Shown: positions 17,102 through 25,993 of the stretch, piece by piece | Position numbering within the stretch: position 1 is the first letter of the stretch | Layout: the number at the start of each line of letters is the position of its first letter | NCBI GenBank assembly: GCA_017520705.1 | Contig: JAFXFF010000021.1 | Span: 1 to 36,001, forward strand | Length of the DNA stretch: 36,001 nt | From: Clostridia bacterium | Lineage (GTDB): Bacteria > Bacillota > Clostridia > Oscillospirales > Acutalibacteraceae | Direction of reading: 5' to 3' | Position numbers and translations under genes: made by a program | The notes under the pieces: model-generated | The model's database searches: none | What the model was told of the DNA's origin: nothing | Seen by the model: only the letters and a program-made list of their open reading frames with translations

Positions 17102-17913
17102 TGAAGGACATCACCTTGGGTCAGTATTTCCCGGGCAATTCTCTCCTGCACCGTCTGGACCCCCGTATGAAGCTGGTGCTCACCCTATTTTTCATCGTGC
17201 TGGTGTTCCTGCCCCGGAATTGGTGGGGTCTCTTGACGGTGGGTCTGTTCCTTTTGCTGGTTATCGGCCTGTCCCGTCTGCCTCTTCGCTTGATGTGGCG
17301 TAGCACCAAGCCGGTGCTGTTTTTGGTGCTGTTCACCTCGATTCTCAACGTGCTGTATGTGCACGAGGGCACCGTTCTGGTGCATTGGGGCTTCTTGCGG
17401 ATCACCACCGGCGGCCTGCAGTCCGCCGCTTTCATTGCGATTCGCATCCTTTGCCTCATCTTGGGCAGCTCACTGCTCACCTACACCACCACCCCCACGG
17501 CGCTGACCGATGCCATCGAGCGTCTGCTGTCACCTCTGAAGGTCATTAAGGTCAACCCCCACGAGCTGGCGATGATGATGACCATCGCCCTGCGCTTTAT
17601 CCCCACCCTGATGGAGGAGACCGATAAGATTATGTCCGCCCAAAAGGCCCGTGGTGCCGATATGGAGTCGGGCGGTTTGGTGCAGCGGGTCAAGGCGCTG
17701 ATCCCCATTCTCATCCCCTTGTTCGTTTCCTCCTTCCGCCGGGCCTACGATCTGGCGATGGCTATGGAGTGCCGCTGCTATCAGGGCGGTGAGGGTCGCA
17801 CCCGTATGAAGCAGTTGCGCACCGCCCTCCGCGACTGGCTGTCGCTGACAGTATATGCGGCGGTGGGTGTCGGCATTGTTTTGCTTAATATCTATTTCGG
17901 AAAAGTTCTGTGA
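17098..17913 (+). CDS. ecfT: ECF transporter transmembrane subunit EcfT
   Basis: A 271-residue inner-membrane protein with several hydrophobic helices (about 25-60, 65-85, 105-130 and 245-268). Two Ala-Arg-Gly-type coupling motifs, the hallmark of EcfT, are visible: A-Q-K-A-R-G-A-D (about 180-187) and the related A-M-E-C-R-C-Y (about 218-224). They connect to the two ATPases. The start overlaps the end of ecfA2. Confidence 0.95.
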   Translation: MMKDITLGQYFPGNSLLHRLDPRMKLVLTLFFIVLVFLPRNWWGLLTVGLFLLLVIGLSRLPLRLMWRSTKPVLFLVLFTSILNVLYVHEGTVLVHWGFLRITTGGLQSAAFIAIRILCLILGSSLLTYTTTPTALTDAIERLLSPLKVIKVNPHELAMMMTIALRFIPTLMEETDKIMSAQKARGADMESGGLVQRVKALIPILIPLFVSSFRRAYDLAMAMECRCYQGGEGRTRMKQLRTALRDWLSLTVYAAVGVGIVLLNIYFGKVL

Positions 17914-17933
17914 TTTTGAAAGGAGGTGTCGGC

Positions 17934-18674
17934 ATGGCACGCATCTTACTCACCCTGCGCTATGACGGCACCGCCTATCACGGCTGGCAGGTGCAGCCCA
18001 ACGGGGTCACCGTCCAGCAGGTGTTGCAGGATGCCGTCGAGGCGGTGACGGGGGTGCGCAGCGGCATCACCGGCTGCTCCCGCACCGATGCCGGCGTCCA
18101 CGCGGATATGTTCTGCTGCACCTTTGACAGCGACACCCTCCTGCGTGGGGATAAGCTGTGCTGCGCCCTGAATTTTCATCTCCCTCGGGACGTGTCGGTG
18201 TACGATGCCCGCGAGGTGGAGGAGGCGTTTCACCCCCGCTATCACGCTAAGGGCAAGCGGTACGTCTATCGCATCTGGAACGGCGCCCAGCGCCATCCTG
18301 TCTATGATAAATACGCTGTTTGGCTGAAAAAGCCGTTGGACGTGGACTTTCTGGACAGAGTCGCCCAAGATTACGTGGGCACCCACGATTTCGCCGCCTT
18401 CTGTGGCGCCGGCAGCGATCTGCTGGGCACCACCGAGCGGACGATTTCCGCCTGCTCCGTCACCCGCGAGGGGGACGTGGTGCTCTTCACGGTGGAGGGC
18501 GATGGATTTTTGTACAATATGGTGCGTATTATGGTGGGCACCCTGCTGGAGATCGCCGCCGAACGGCTGTCGCCGGACAGCATTCCCACTATTTTGGAGG
18601 GCCGTGACCGCACTGCGGCAGGCCCCACCGCTCCTGCACAGGGTCTGTGCTTAGAGCAGGTGTTTTACGATTGA
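17934..18674 (+). CDS. truA: tRNA pseudouridine(38-40) synthase
   Basis: A 246-residue enzyme that converts uridines 38-40 in the tRNA anticodon arm to pseudouridine. The catalytic aspartate is Asp52 in S-R-T-D-A-G-V-H-A. The C-terminal F-L-Y-N-M-V-R-I-M segment is also typical. The ATG at 17934 follows AAAGGAGGTG. Its position right after ecfA1-ecfA2-ecfT is a common arrangement in Firmicutes, where the cluster often also carries rplQ or rplM; those genes are absent here. Confidence 0.97.
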   Translation: MARILLTLRYDGTAYHGWQVQPNGVTVQQVLQDAVEAVTGVRSGITGCSRTDAGVHADMFCCTFDSDTLLRGDKLCCALNFHLPRDVSVYDAREVEEAFHPRYHAKGKRYVYRIWNGAQRHPVYDKYAVWLKKPLDVDFLDRVAQDYVGTHDFAAFCGAGSDLLGTTERTISACSVTREGDVVLFTVEGDGFLYNMVRIMVGTLLEIAAERLSPDSIPTILEGRDRTAAGPTAPAQGLCLEQVFYD

Positions 18675-18708
18675 TTTTTACACATTTTGAGGAAAGGAGG
18701 GGTATGCT

Positions 18709-20067
18709 ATGGTGGGCAGAAAGCCGTCACCCTTGATGCCGAAGCGCAAGAAGTCATCGCTCAAGTCACGGACGAACTCCCGTCCCCAAAAGGCACCTGT
18801 GGCCGAAGAGGACGAGGAGATTTCCACCCATCCCGTGCGCCCCTCCCGCCCGAAGAAGGAGCATAAGCCCCGCGTGCGTCGCGGCGTGAAGCCCTCCGCT
18901 CCGCAGGAGCAGCTCTCCACCGAGGATAAGCGTGTGATGCGCCGTCGCCGTCAGCGTCGTCGTATGATCGTGCGCATCGCCGTGTTGGCGGCGGTGATTG
19001 CCCTGGGCGTGGTGGTGTGGCTGAATTGGAGCGCCTTTTCCCCCGATAAGGTGTGGGCCTGGGTGCAGGATCTGGTAGGCGGCGGCATAGGCAGCTACCC
19101 CGTGGATCTGTCGGGCACGGGCGCCCGACGGCTCGCCCAAATTGACAATTACACCGTGGTGCTCACCGATAGCCATCTGACCTATCTTAACGCCGCGGGC
19201 GCCGAGGTATCCCGTTACGGCTGCGCCTATTCGGAGGCGCTCTTGTGTACCGAGGGCAAATACGTGCTGGTAGCGGAGCAAAGTGGTCGCCGTTTGCAAC
19301 TCACCACCCGCAGCAAGACCGTTTTAGCCTGGGAGAGTGAGCTGGATATTCGCGCGGTGTCCCTCAATGCGTTGGGACAGACGGCGGTGCTTACCGAAGG
19401 CCCTCAGGGCTATGCGGTGCAGATCACCGTGTACGATAAAGAGGGTAAGGTGCTTTACACCCGCAGCAGCAACCGCACCGCTACCGACGTGGCGCTGTCC
19501 CCCGACGGTACCACCGTCAGCTTGGCCAGCGTAGAGGCAGTGGACGGCACCCTCAATACCCGCCTGGAGGTTTTCCCCCTCTCTTCTGCTTCGCCCGAGG
19601 CTCAGTGTGTTCACACCGTAGCCGACACGCTGCTCTACCGCATCGCGTATTTGGCGGATGGCACGTTGGCGGCGGTGCATGACGGGGGCGCGGTGCTGAT
19701 GAATCCGCACAGCGGAAGCGTCACCTCCTACGCTCCCGATGGGAAGTATGTGTTGGGTTTCGCCATGGGCGGAGACGGCGTTGCCTTGGCCTTGCGCGCC
19801 TACGGCGATACCGCCGGTGGTGAGACGGTCATCGTCTCCTCCTCCGGTACCGTGCTGTGCGATGTGGCTTTCACCGGCGAATTTCGCCATCTGTCCGGTT
19901 TTGGCGGACGCTACGCCCTGCTCACTGACAGTTATGCCCAAGCCCTTACCGTCAACGGTGTCACCGACAAGGTGACGGTGCAGGCGGATGGCCGTCAGGT
20001 GCTGTATACCGATGGCACGGTTGTGGTGATGGGGCTGAATCGTTTGGATGCTTTTTCCGTGGGTTAA
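18709..20067 (+). CDS. DUF5711-type membrane-anchored beta-propeller-like protein
   Basis: A 452-residue protein of unknown function. Residues 1-82 are very basic and rich in Arg, Lys, Pro and Ser. One transmembrane helix (about 87-107) is followed by about 340 outward-facing residues with repeated beta-strand patterns (for example the D-x-A-L-S-P-D-G-T type), suggesting a beta-propeller. This organisation fits the clostridial DUF5711 family. AAAGGAGG precedes the ATG at 18709. The neighbours (a CvpA-like protein, then a lipid synthase) hint at an envelope role, which is inference only. Confidence 0.8.
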   Translation: MVGRKPSPLMPKRKKSSLKSRTNSRPQKAPVAEEDEEISTHPVRPSRPKKEHKPRVRRGVKPSAPQEQLSTEDKRVMRRRRQRRRMIVRIAVLAAVIALGVVVWLNWSAFSPDKVWAWVQDLVGGGIGSYPVDLSGTGARRLAQIDNYTVVLTDSHLTYLNAAGAEVSRYGCAYSEALLCTEGKYVLVAEQSGRRLQLTTRSKTVLAWESELDIRAVSLNALGQTAVLTEGPQGYAVQITVYDKEGKVLYTRSSNRTATDVALSPDGTTVSLASVEAVDGTLNTRLEVFPLSSASPEAQCVHTVADTLLYRIAYLADGTLAAVHDGGAVLMNPHSGSVTSYAPDGKYVLGFAMGGDGVALALRAYGDTAGGETVIVSSSGTVLCDVAFTGEFRHLSGFGGRYALLTDSYAQALTVNGVTDKVTVQADGRQVLYTDGTVVVMGLNRLDAFSVG

Positions 20068-20094
20068 TGCCCACGAGGATAGGAGGTTTTGGTT

Positions 20095-20787
20095 ATGACA
20101 TACGTATTGGATGGTTTGATGATCGCGTTGTTTGCCTTGTGCGTGTGGGCAGGCTTCCGCCGTGGCTTTGTGCGGACGGTCAGCGGCCTTATCGCGCTGG
20201 TTGCGGCGGTGTTGGTGGCTGCCGTGTTCAGTGGGCCCATCGCTAAGGCGGTGTACGCGGGTGCCGTGGAGCCTAAGGTGACGGCAGCGCTGGAGGAGCA
20301 CATCGAAGGCGATGTACTTCCCACCGCGGAGGAGCTGGACGCCGCGCTGAAGGAGCTGCCTCCCTTTGTTACCGCTCTGCTGGAGACCAAGGATCTGGAT
20401 AGCGGCGCCGCCATTTTGGCAAAGGTGGAGTCTTTGGATGGCTCAGAGTCCGCCGCCGAGGGCATTGCCCGTCAGGTGATCCATCCCTTGGTGCTGTCCT
20501 TGATCAAGCTGCTGTGCTCGGTGGTGCTGTTTGCGTTGGCTTATGCGCTGGCTTCCATCCTGCTGCGCGCTTTAGACGTGGTGGCTAAGCTGCCGCTCAT
20601 CAAGCAGATGAATAACGTGTTGGGCCTATTGGCCGGCGCGGTGACCGGCGCCTTGTGGGTGCTGTTTGTGGTCCGTGTGTTGTATGCGCTGGCGTTGTTG
20701 GGTGTGGCCGCGTGGCTGACCCCCGCTTTGTTGGACGATACGATGCTCATTGCCCCCATTGGGGCATTGCTCCCCGCAGGGGTATAA
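20095..20787 (+). CDS. CvpA family membrane protein
   Basis: A 230-residue protein with hydrophobic helices near residues 3-22, 28-50, 140-165 and 175-210 and a helical soluble segment between them. The N-terminal pattern A-G-F-R-R-G-F-V-R-T matches CvpA (colicin V production) proteins, whose exact function in clostridia is not settled. AGGAGG lies 8 bases before the ATG at 20095. It starts 27 bases after the DUF5711 gene. Confidence 0.83.
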   Translation: MTYVLDGLMIALFALCVWAGFRRGFVRTVSGLIALVAAVLVAAVFSGPIAKAVYAGAVEPKVTAALEEHIEGDVLPTAEELDAALKELPPFVTALLETKDLDSGAAILAKVESLDGSESAAEGIARQVIHPLVLSLIKLLCSVVLFALAYALASILLRALDVVAKLPLIKQMNNVLGLLAGAVTGALWVLFVVRVLYALALLGVAAWLTPALLDDTMLIAPIGALLPAGV

Positions 20788-20809
20788 TTTCCAAGAGGTG
20801 TAAAAAACG

Positions 20810-21397
20810 ATGCAAATCTTAAATGTGACGTGGAAGTGGAATGTTCCCAATGTCCTGTCGCTGATTCGAATTTTGTTGGTTCCCGTGTTTTTGGTCCTGT
20901 ATCTTACCCACACGGATTACTGGGCATTTGCCGTGTTGGTCTTGTCCGGTATGACGGACGCGGTGGATGGGTTCATTGCCCGTCGATTCAATCAGATCAC
21001 CGATTGCGGCAAGCTGCTGGATCCCATTTCGGATAAACTGACGCAGGTGGCGGTCGTGGTGGCCTTGGCAACCCGCTTTGGCGAATTGTTGCCGTTGGCG
21101 ATTCTGTGTTTGGTCAAGGAGTCTTGTCAGGCCATCGGCGGCGCCATTATGCTTAAGCGGCAGTGCGAAGTGCGCGGCTCCAAGTGGTTTGGCAAGGTGT
21201 CTACCGTGGTGTTTTACGCCAGTATGTCGGCTTTGGTGCTGTTTGATCTGCCCGGCCTGATTCGTTGGTTGTTGGTAGCTATGGCAGGCACGTGTATGCT
21301 GGTGGCTTTTGTGGGTTATCTGCGCATTTTCATCGAGGTCTCTCGTGAGGGCAAGCCCGCATCCACCGATGCATCCGCGAACGCGGAGAAAGGTTGA
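20810..21397 (+). CDS. pgsA: CDP-alcohol phosphatidyltransferase (PgsA-like)
   Basis: A 195-residue membrane enzyme. The full catalytic motif D-x2-D-G-x2-A-R-x8-G-x3-D-x3-D is present at residues 50-75. It would join CDP-diacylglycerol to glycerol-3-phosphate to make phosphatidylglycerolphosphate; a different alcohol acceptor cannot be excluded. N-terminal N-V-P-N-V-L-S-L-I-R is typical of PgsA. AAGAGGTG precedes the ATG. It ends 2 bases before the next gene's ATG. Confidence 0.88.
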   Translation: MQILNVTWKWNVPNVLSLIRILLVPVFLVLYLTHTDYWAFAVLVLSGMTDAVDGFIARRFNQITDCGKLLDPISDKLTQVAVVVALATRFGELLPLAILCLVKESCQAIGGAIMLKRQCEVRGSKWFGKVSTVVFYASMSALVLFDLPGLIRWLLVAMAGTCMLVAFVGYLRIFIEVSREGKPASTDASANAEKG

Positions 21398-21399
21398 TT

Positions 21400-23682
21400 A
21401 TGGTACTGTGTTCAAGATGTAAGAAGCGGCCTGCCGTGGTATTCGTTACCCGTATGGACGCCAATAAAGAAAACCCGCAGAACGAGGGATTCTGTCTTTC
21501 CTGCGCCAAGGAGATGAATCTCCCTCCCGTCAATAAGATGTTGGAGAAGTTCGGCATCAGCGATGAGGATGTGGAGGCCATGGAGGAGCAGATGACCGAG
21601 ATGTTGGCCACCATGGAGGAGGACGGCGAGGAGAGCTTTTCTCCCGGCGGAGCGGCCTCTTTCCCCTTCCTGCAGAATGTGTTTGGCGCCACCCCGCCCC
21701 CTGCGGCGGAGAGTGGCGAAAAGCCGAAGAAGAGCAAAGAGGGCAAACCTGCCCCCAAGGATAAGAGCCGCAAGCACCTGAATCTCTATTGCACCGATCT
21801 GACCGCCAAGGCCAGGGAGGGGCGTATGGATCCCACCGTGGGCCGTGAGCGAGAGATCTACCGCGTCACCCAGATTTTGTCCCGCCGCACCAAGAACAAC
21901 CCCTGCCTCATCGGCGAGCCCGGTGTGGGTAAGACCGCCATTGCCGAGGGCTTGGCGGCCCGCATCGCCCGTGGCGAGGTGCCGCCCCGCCTGCAGGATA
22001 AGGAGGTGCACCTGCTGGACCTGACCGCTTTGGTGGCGGGCACCCAGTTCCGCGGCCAGTTTGAGAGCCGCATCAAGGGCCTCATCGATGAGGTCCGCGC
22101 CGCCGGCAACATCATTCTGTTTATCGACGAGGTGCACAATCTGGTGGGCACCGGCGACGCCGAGGGCAGTATGTCCGCCGCCAATATTCTCAAGCCCGCC
22201 CTGTCCCGCGGCGAATTGCAGGTCATCGGCGCCACCACCTTTAATGAATACCGCAAGCACATTGAGAAGGACTCCGCTTTGGAGCGCCGCTTCCAGCCGG
22301 TGACGGTGGAGGAGCCCTCCCTGCAGGCTGCCTACGAGATCCTCTGCGGTGTCCGCGCCTATTACGAGGCCTACCACGGCGTCACCGTGTCCGACGCCCT
22401 GCTGCGTCAGGCGGTGGCGCTGTCCGAGCGCTATATCACCGACCGTTTCCTGCCGGATAAGGCCATTGACCTGCTGGACGAAGCCTGTGCCGCCACCGCC
22501 CTTGCCAACAAAAAGGCGGATGAGTACGCCGCCCTGCAGAAAGAGCAAAAGCGTTTGAGTGAAGCCGAGGAAAAACAGATGGCCGCCGAGGCCATTGATT
22601 ACGAGGCGCTGGCCAATACCCGTGCCGAGTTGGCTAAGGTACAGCAGCAGGCAGACGCCATCCGCGCCGAGGCCACTGCCGCTCCCGTCACCGAAGCCGC
22701 CTTGGCTAAGGTCATCGAGCTGTGGACGGGTATTCCTGCTTCCAAGGTGCAGGAGAGCGAGTTGGGCCGCCTGAGCAAATTGGAGGACGCCCTGCGTGCC
22801 CGTGTCATCGGGCAGGAGGAGGCGGTGCAGGCGGTTGCCGCCGCCATCCGCCGCACCCGTGTGCAGATCAGTCCCCGCCGCCGCCCTGCCTCCTTCATTT
22901 TCGTGGGTTCCACCGGCGTGGGCAAGACCGAGCTGGTCAAGGTGCTGGCCACCCAACTGTTCGACACCCCCGAGACGCTGATTCGTCTGGATATGTCCGA
23001 GTTTATGGAGAAGCACGCGGTGTCCCGCATCATCGGTTCTCCCCCCGGCTACGTGGGCTACGACGAGGCGGGCCAGCTCACCGAAAAGGTGCGCCGCAAG
23101 CCCTATTCCGTCATCCTCTTTGATGAGATTGAAAAGGCACATCCCGACGTGCTGAATATCCTCCTGCAGATTCTGGACGAGGGTCGGGTCACCGACGCCC
23201 ACGGTCGTGTGGTCAACTTTGAAAACACCGTCATCGTGATGACCTCCAACGCCGGCAGCAATCTGAAGGATACCCTGATGGGCTTCGGTCAGTCTCAATC
23301 CGAGGCCGCCAAGGAGAAGGCAGTCAAGGCTCTGTCCGATTTCCTGCGCCCCGAGTTTATCGGTCGTGTGGACGAGGTGGTGTTCTTCCGCCCCTTGTCC
23401 AAGGAGGATTTCGTGGAGATTGCCCGCTTGATGCTGAACGAACTGGTAGAGCCGTTGGCCAACCGCGGCATCACTCTTACGTTTAGCGAGGCTGCCTTGT
23501 CCGCCCTCGCCACCGCCGCCCACGGCGGCAAGCGTGGCGCCCGCGACCTGCGTAACGTCATCCGCCGTCAGGTGGAGAATGAGCTGGCCGCCGAGATCGT
23601 GGCCCGCTTCGAGATTCCCCCCTCTGTGGTGGAGATCGATGCCAACGAAACCGGCAACGGCGTCGTGCTGAATTATCAGTAA
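21400..23682 (+). CDS. clpE: ClpE-like AAA+ unfoldase with N-terminal zinc finger
   Basis: A 760-residue Hsp100 protein. The N-terminus carries a four-cysteine zinc-binding module (Cys4, Cys7, Cys32, Cys35) in place of the Clp-N repeats, which points to ClpE rather than ClpC. AAA1 has G-E-P-G-V-G-K-T and AAA2 has G-S-T-G-V-G-K-T; a coiled-coil-like middle region (about 365-425) separates them. An M-G-F tripeptide in AAA2 matches the ClpP-docking loop. It would unfold damaged proteins for ClpP. The ATG at 21400 follows GGAGAAAGG. Neither ctsR nor mcsB is adjacent. Confidence 0.9.
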   Translation: MVLCSRCKKRPAVVFVTRMDANKENPQNEGFCLSCAKEMNLPPVNKMLEKFGISDEDVEAMEEQMTEMLATMEEDGEESFSPGGAASFPFLQNVFGATPPPAAESGEKPKKSKEGKPAPKDKSRKHLNLYCTDLTAKAREGRMDPTVGREREIYRVTQILSRRTKNNPCLIGEPGVGKTAIAEGLAARIARGEVPPRLQDKEVHLLDLTALVAGTQFRGQFESRIKGLIDEVRAAGNIILFIDEVHNLVGTGDAEGSMSAANILKPALSRGELQVIGATTFNEYRKHIEKDSALERRFQPVTVEEPSLQAAYEILCGVRAYYEAYHGVTVSDALLRQAVALSERYITDRFLPDKAIDLLDEACAATALANKKADEYAALQKEQKRLSEAEEKQMAAEAIDYEALANTRAELAKVQQQADAIRAEATAAPVTEAALAKVIELWTGIPASKVQESELGRLSKLEDALRARVIGQEEAVQAVAAAIRRTRVQISPRRRPASFIFVGSTGVGKTELVKVLATQLFDTPETLIRLDMSEFMEKHAVSRIIGSPPGYVGYDEAGQLTEKVRRKPYSVILFDEIEKAHPDVLNILLQILDEGRVTDAHGRVVNFENTVIVMTSNAGSNLKDTLMGFGQSQSEAAKEKAVKALSDFLRPEFIGRVDEVVFFRPLSKEDFVEIARLMLNELVEPLANRGITLTFSEAALSALATAAHGGKRGARDLRNVIRRQVENELAAEIVARFEIPPSVVEIDANETGNGVVLNYQ

Positions 23683-23684
23683 AC

Positions 23685-23717
23685 AAAAAAAGGACACCCT
23701 CACGGGTGTCCCTTTTT
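23685..23717 (+). terminator. Terminator of the ruvB-clpE cluster
   Basis: An A-rich left flank, a GGACACCC/GGGTGTCC stem with a four-base loop and a T6 tail, just after the clpE stop at 23682. Confidence 0.92.
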
Positions 23718-23751
23718 TATCAAAGCAATTCATCAAATTGGATTTTGTAAG

Positions 23752-24165
23752 TTAATAACCGTGATCAACGTGTTTCCATCGCCCTCCGTTTGTTCTAACT
23801 AAAATCCACTTCCAATCGGTATAAGTGCTATTCGGCTCGAGCGAGCCATCGCCCCCCGATGCATCTACATCAAAGTTGGACACCAGCACAATGACATCGG
23901 TTGCGCCTTTTCTGTCTGCAAACTCCTGATGGTCAGCAATTTCATCGTCGCCTGCATAGGTTATTTCAGTAAGTGTGCAACCAGCAAAATTCTTTTTGAA
24001 ATACCGAACCGCAACATCAATCGCATCTTCAATTTCTGCATCAGTATATACTGCAGATGAGTAATCGGTGATTTTAACGTCTTCAACATTGCCGTTATTG
24101 CTCCCACACGAAACCAAACTCAATACACAAGCCAATGCAAAAACAAATACTATCCACTTTTTCAT
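23752..24165 (-). CDS. Small lipoprotein of unknown function
   Basis: A 137-residue protein starting at the ATG at 24165, which has AAGGAGG 8 bases upstream. Residues 1-20 are a signal peptide with lipobox L-V-S-C, so it should be lipid-anchored outside the membrane. The mature part is acidic, contains D-V-D-A-S-G-G-D-G-S and ends in a W-K-H-V-D-H-G-Y motif. I recall similar clostridial lipoproteins (DUF4829-like) but am not certain. Last of three small minus-strand genes that are AT-richer than the surrounding clusters. Confidence 0.8.
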   Translation of the reverse strand: MKKWIVFVFALACVLSLVSCGSNNGNVEDVKITDYSSAVYTDAEIEDAIDVAVRYFKKNFAGCTLTEITYAGDDEIADHQEFADRKGATDVIVLVSNFDVDASGGDGSLEPNSTYTDWKWILVRTNGGRWKHVDHGY

Positions 24166-24193
24166 AAGGCTAACCTCCTTGTCAAATTCAAGT

Positions 24194-24412
24194 TTATCGA
24201 ACATCGTTATAGACTTCAATGCCGATAATTTTCACAATGGTACCCTCAAGGTATTCATCCGTATTTTCTGAATGAATGCTATGAACATTCTCCACTTGGT
24301 ACAAAATTGCTTTATATATAACTGTGCCACCATCATCTAGATATATACGGGAAGGCGTTAAACACAAAATGGTCAACAAAACACAGGCAACGATAAGGAT
24401 TGTCTTTTTCAT
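24194..24412 (-). CDS. Small exported or membrane protein, unknown
   Basis: A 72-residue protein. Residues 1-20 form a hydrophobic signal or anchor segment after M-K-K. The remainder has a Y-L-D-D-G-G segment and a beta-rich pattern. AAAGAGAA precedes the ATG at 24412. It lies 28 bases upstream of the lipoprotein gene and 28 bases downstream of the 24441 stop, all on the same strand, so the three probably share a transcript. Function unknown. Confidence 0.65.
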   Translation of the reverse strand: MKKTILIVACVLLTILCLTPSRIYLDDGGTVIYKAILYQVENVHSIHSENTDEYLEGTIVKIIGIEVYNDVR

Positions 24413-24440
24413 AGTTAATTCTCTTTCGTCAAATTGGATT

Positions 24441-24791
24441 TTATCGGTTAATTACGGTTACACCCAAAGCCTTGGTGTGCAGACCGTTTTCTCCTTGCAG
24501 AATCATAGCGGTATCCGTGTTGCGCTCATCCATATTCACCAATGCCGTGCGAAAACGATAAGAGGACAGATCCAAGCCGCAGTCTTTCCACATCGTAAGC
24601 ATACAGACGACCTTGGTGTCTTGATTTTTCACCAACGTTTCGCAGATCGTGCCGTCCACGTCGTTAATCGCAACGTAGATGGTGTCGTTGGCGGTGAGCA
24701 GAACCGTCACCTGCGGCGCGGGCAAACCGTCAACGGTTTCGTTCAAGGTCGTAAGGTTTTCCTTGGCAATTTGCAACAGTTGCTCAAACAT
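24441..24791 (-). CDS. Hypothetical small cytoplasmic protein
   Basis: A 116-residue protein with no signal peptide. GGAGG lies about 8 bases before the ATG at 24791, so this start is preferred over 24845. The order of segments vaguely recalls the cytidine deaminase fold, but the zinc-binding cysteine and histidine pattern is missing, so no function is assigned. First gene of the three-gene minus-strand group. Confidence 0.65.
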   Translation of the reverse strand: MFEQLLQIAKENLTTLNETVDGLPAPQVTVLLTANDTIYVAINDVDGTICETLVKNQDTKVVCMLTMWKDCGLDLSSYRFRTALVNMDERNTDTAMILQGENGLHTKALGVTVINR

Positions 24792-24863
24792 CGTTTTGCC
24801 TCCTCCGAGTGGTGTTTTCTGTACAAAACTATCGTCCAAATCCAATTTATCGGTCAGTTGTAG

Positions 24864-24891
24864 TATAGCATAACTCGACCAACAAACAAGG
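24864..24891 (-). promoter_or_regulatory. Probable promoter of the three small genes
   Basis: On the minus strand TTGTTT, a 16-base spacer and TATACT with TG upstream, about 75 bases before the ATG at 24791. Coordinates are approximate. Confidence 0.45.
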
Positions 24892-24902
24892 AGAATATTT
24901 CA

Positions 24903-24936
24903 AAACACCCGCAGTTTTCTCAAACTGCGGGTGTTT
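24903..24936 (-). terminator. Terminator after the LolA-like lipoprotein gene
   Basis: A perfect 15-bp inverted repeat (24903-24917 with 24922-24936) with a four-base loop, 70-100 bases beyond the minus-strand stop at 25009. Confidence 0.75.
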
Positions 24937-25008
24937 GCGCATCTTGTTGTACGGTCCTAAACGGCACGGCTCGTGAGGGTGTCCCTTTTGTTGTTTAGCC
25001 TATAGGGA

Positions 25009-25848
25009 TTAATACTCGTCCATCAGGGGGAAGTTCTCGCAACCCTCAATGGGGGTGACGGTCACAGCGTTGCCGATGCTGATGAATTCGGAAGCCTGGG
25101 AGAAGGTGTACACCGCCTTTTCGTCGCCGGAACCCATTTCGCAAACGTACTCCGTTTTGTAGGAGACCAGCACGCCGTTCTTGATGGACAGGGTGACCTT
25201 GGCGTCCTTGGTGGTGACCTGAGTCAGATCGTCGCCCACGATGTCGCTGCACAGAGCGGCGATGTCATCGCCGAACAGCTGCTCGGCGGTGGCCTCGTCC
25301 ATGGGGATCACCAGGTTGCTGCCGTCGCCGCTCAGGCCCTCGAACAGAGCCTTGGGCAGCTCGGCGATGTGTTCGTTGGCGCTGCCGGCTTCTTCCTCAA
25401 ACTCCTCCAGGGTCATAGGCATCTTAAAGCCCTGCTCGTACATCACGGTGTACATATAGGAGCCGTCGAAATAGTAGCTGTAGTCGGTCTCTTCCTGGGC
25501 GCCGAAGGCGTCCACGGTCATCTTGCCGGTCAGGCTGATCTTGTTGTCGCTTCTCTTCGCCACCAGGTCGGCGGTGGTGCTCATTTTGGTGTTCATAATG
25601 TCAGCAGCCATAGTCAGATCGATGTTCGCCTCATACGAGGTGGCGGTCAGGATCTGGTTGGTGGCGTTTTTCACCAGGGTGTACAGGTCGACCTTGTCGC
25701 CGCCCTCGTTGCCGCCCTCGTTGCCGGCGGTGGTGGAGGTGCCCTTGTCGGAGCCCTTATCCTTGCTTTCATCCTTGTCGCCGCCGCAGGCGGTAAGGGC
25801 GGTCATCATCAGAATCATAGCCAGTAGAATTGCCAAAAAACGTTTCAT
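25009..25848 (-). CDS. Lipoprotein with a LolA/LppX-like pattern
   Basis: A 279-residue protein from the ATG at 25848, preceded by AAAGGAGG. Signal peptide residues 1-20 end in lipobox L-T-A-C; the next 30 residues are a low-complexity Lys/Asp/Gly/Glu linker. The remainder, with repeated beta-strand stretches such as S-Y-Y-F-D-G-S-Y-M-Y, recalls DUF6612/LolA-like clostridial lipoproteins, which probably bind hydrophobic ligands or sense the envelope. No catalytic motif is seen. It follows the cohesin gene on the same strand but is separated from it by a terminator. Confidence 0.8.
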   Translation of the reverse strand: MKRFLAILLAMILMMTALTACGGDKDESKDKGSDKGTSTTAGNEGGNEGGDKVDLYTLVKNATNQILTATSYEANIDLTMAADIMNTKMSTTADLVAKRSDNKISLTGKMTVDAFGAQEETDYSYYFDGSYMYTVMYEQGFKMPMTLEEFEEEAGSANEHIAELPKALFEGLSGDGSNLVIPMDEATAEQLFGDDIAALCSDIVGDDLTQVTTKDAKVTLSIKNGVLVSYKTEYVCEMGSGDEKAVYTFSQASEFISIGNAVTVTPIEGCENFPLMDEY

Positions 25849-25960
25849 ATTGTATTCCTCCTTTTTGTGCAAGACGATTTTGCTGATGACAGTATAGCAC
25901 AAACCGTCTACCGCTGTCAACAATAAAATTTCGTAGGCACAATCATTGCTACAAATAAAA

Positions 25961-25984
25961 GACCGAGGCCGGTGCCGGCCTCGG
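25961..25984 (-). terminator. Terminator after the cohesin gene
   Basis: A GC-rich 10-bp inverted repeat (25963-25972 with 25975-25984) followed on the minus strand by TCTTTTATTTG, just beyond the stop at 25994. Confidence 0.88.
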
Positions 25985-25993
25985 CTTTCATGA

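Larger units (their letters stand above)
23734..24858 (-). repeat. Short repeat at the boundaries of three small genes
   Basis: Similar 20-25-base segments lie at 23734-23755, 24180-24196, 24428-24450 and 24833-24853, directly at the 3' end of each small gene and in the leader of the first. The shared pattern on the plus strand is GTCAAATT, a few bases, then TTTATCG. In the last copy the central ATTGGAT-like part reads as its reverse complement relative to the 24428 copy. Confidence 0.5.

Noticed and set aside
21412-23736. 774-codon minus-strand frame opposite the ClpE-like gene
   Set aside because: A shadow of a clearly conserved gene; the translation has no recognisable fold and no ribosome-binding site was seen.
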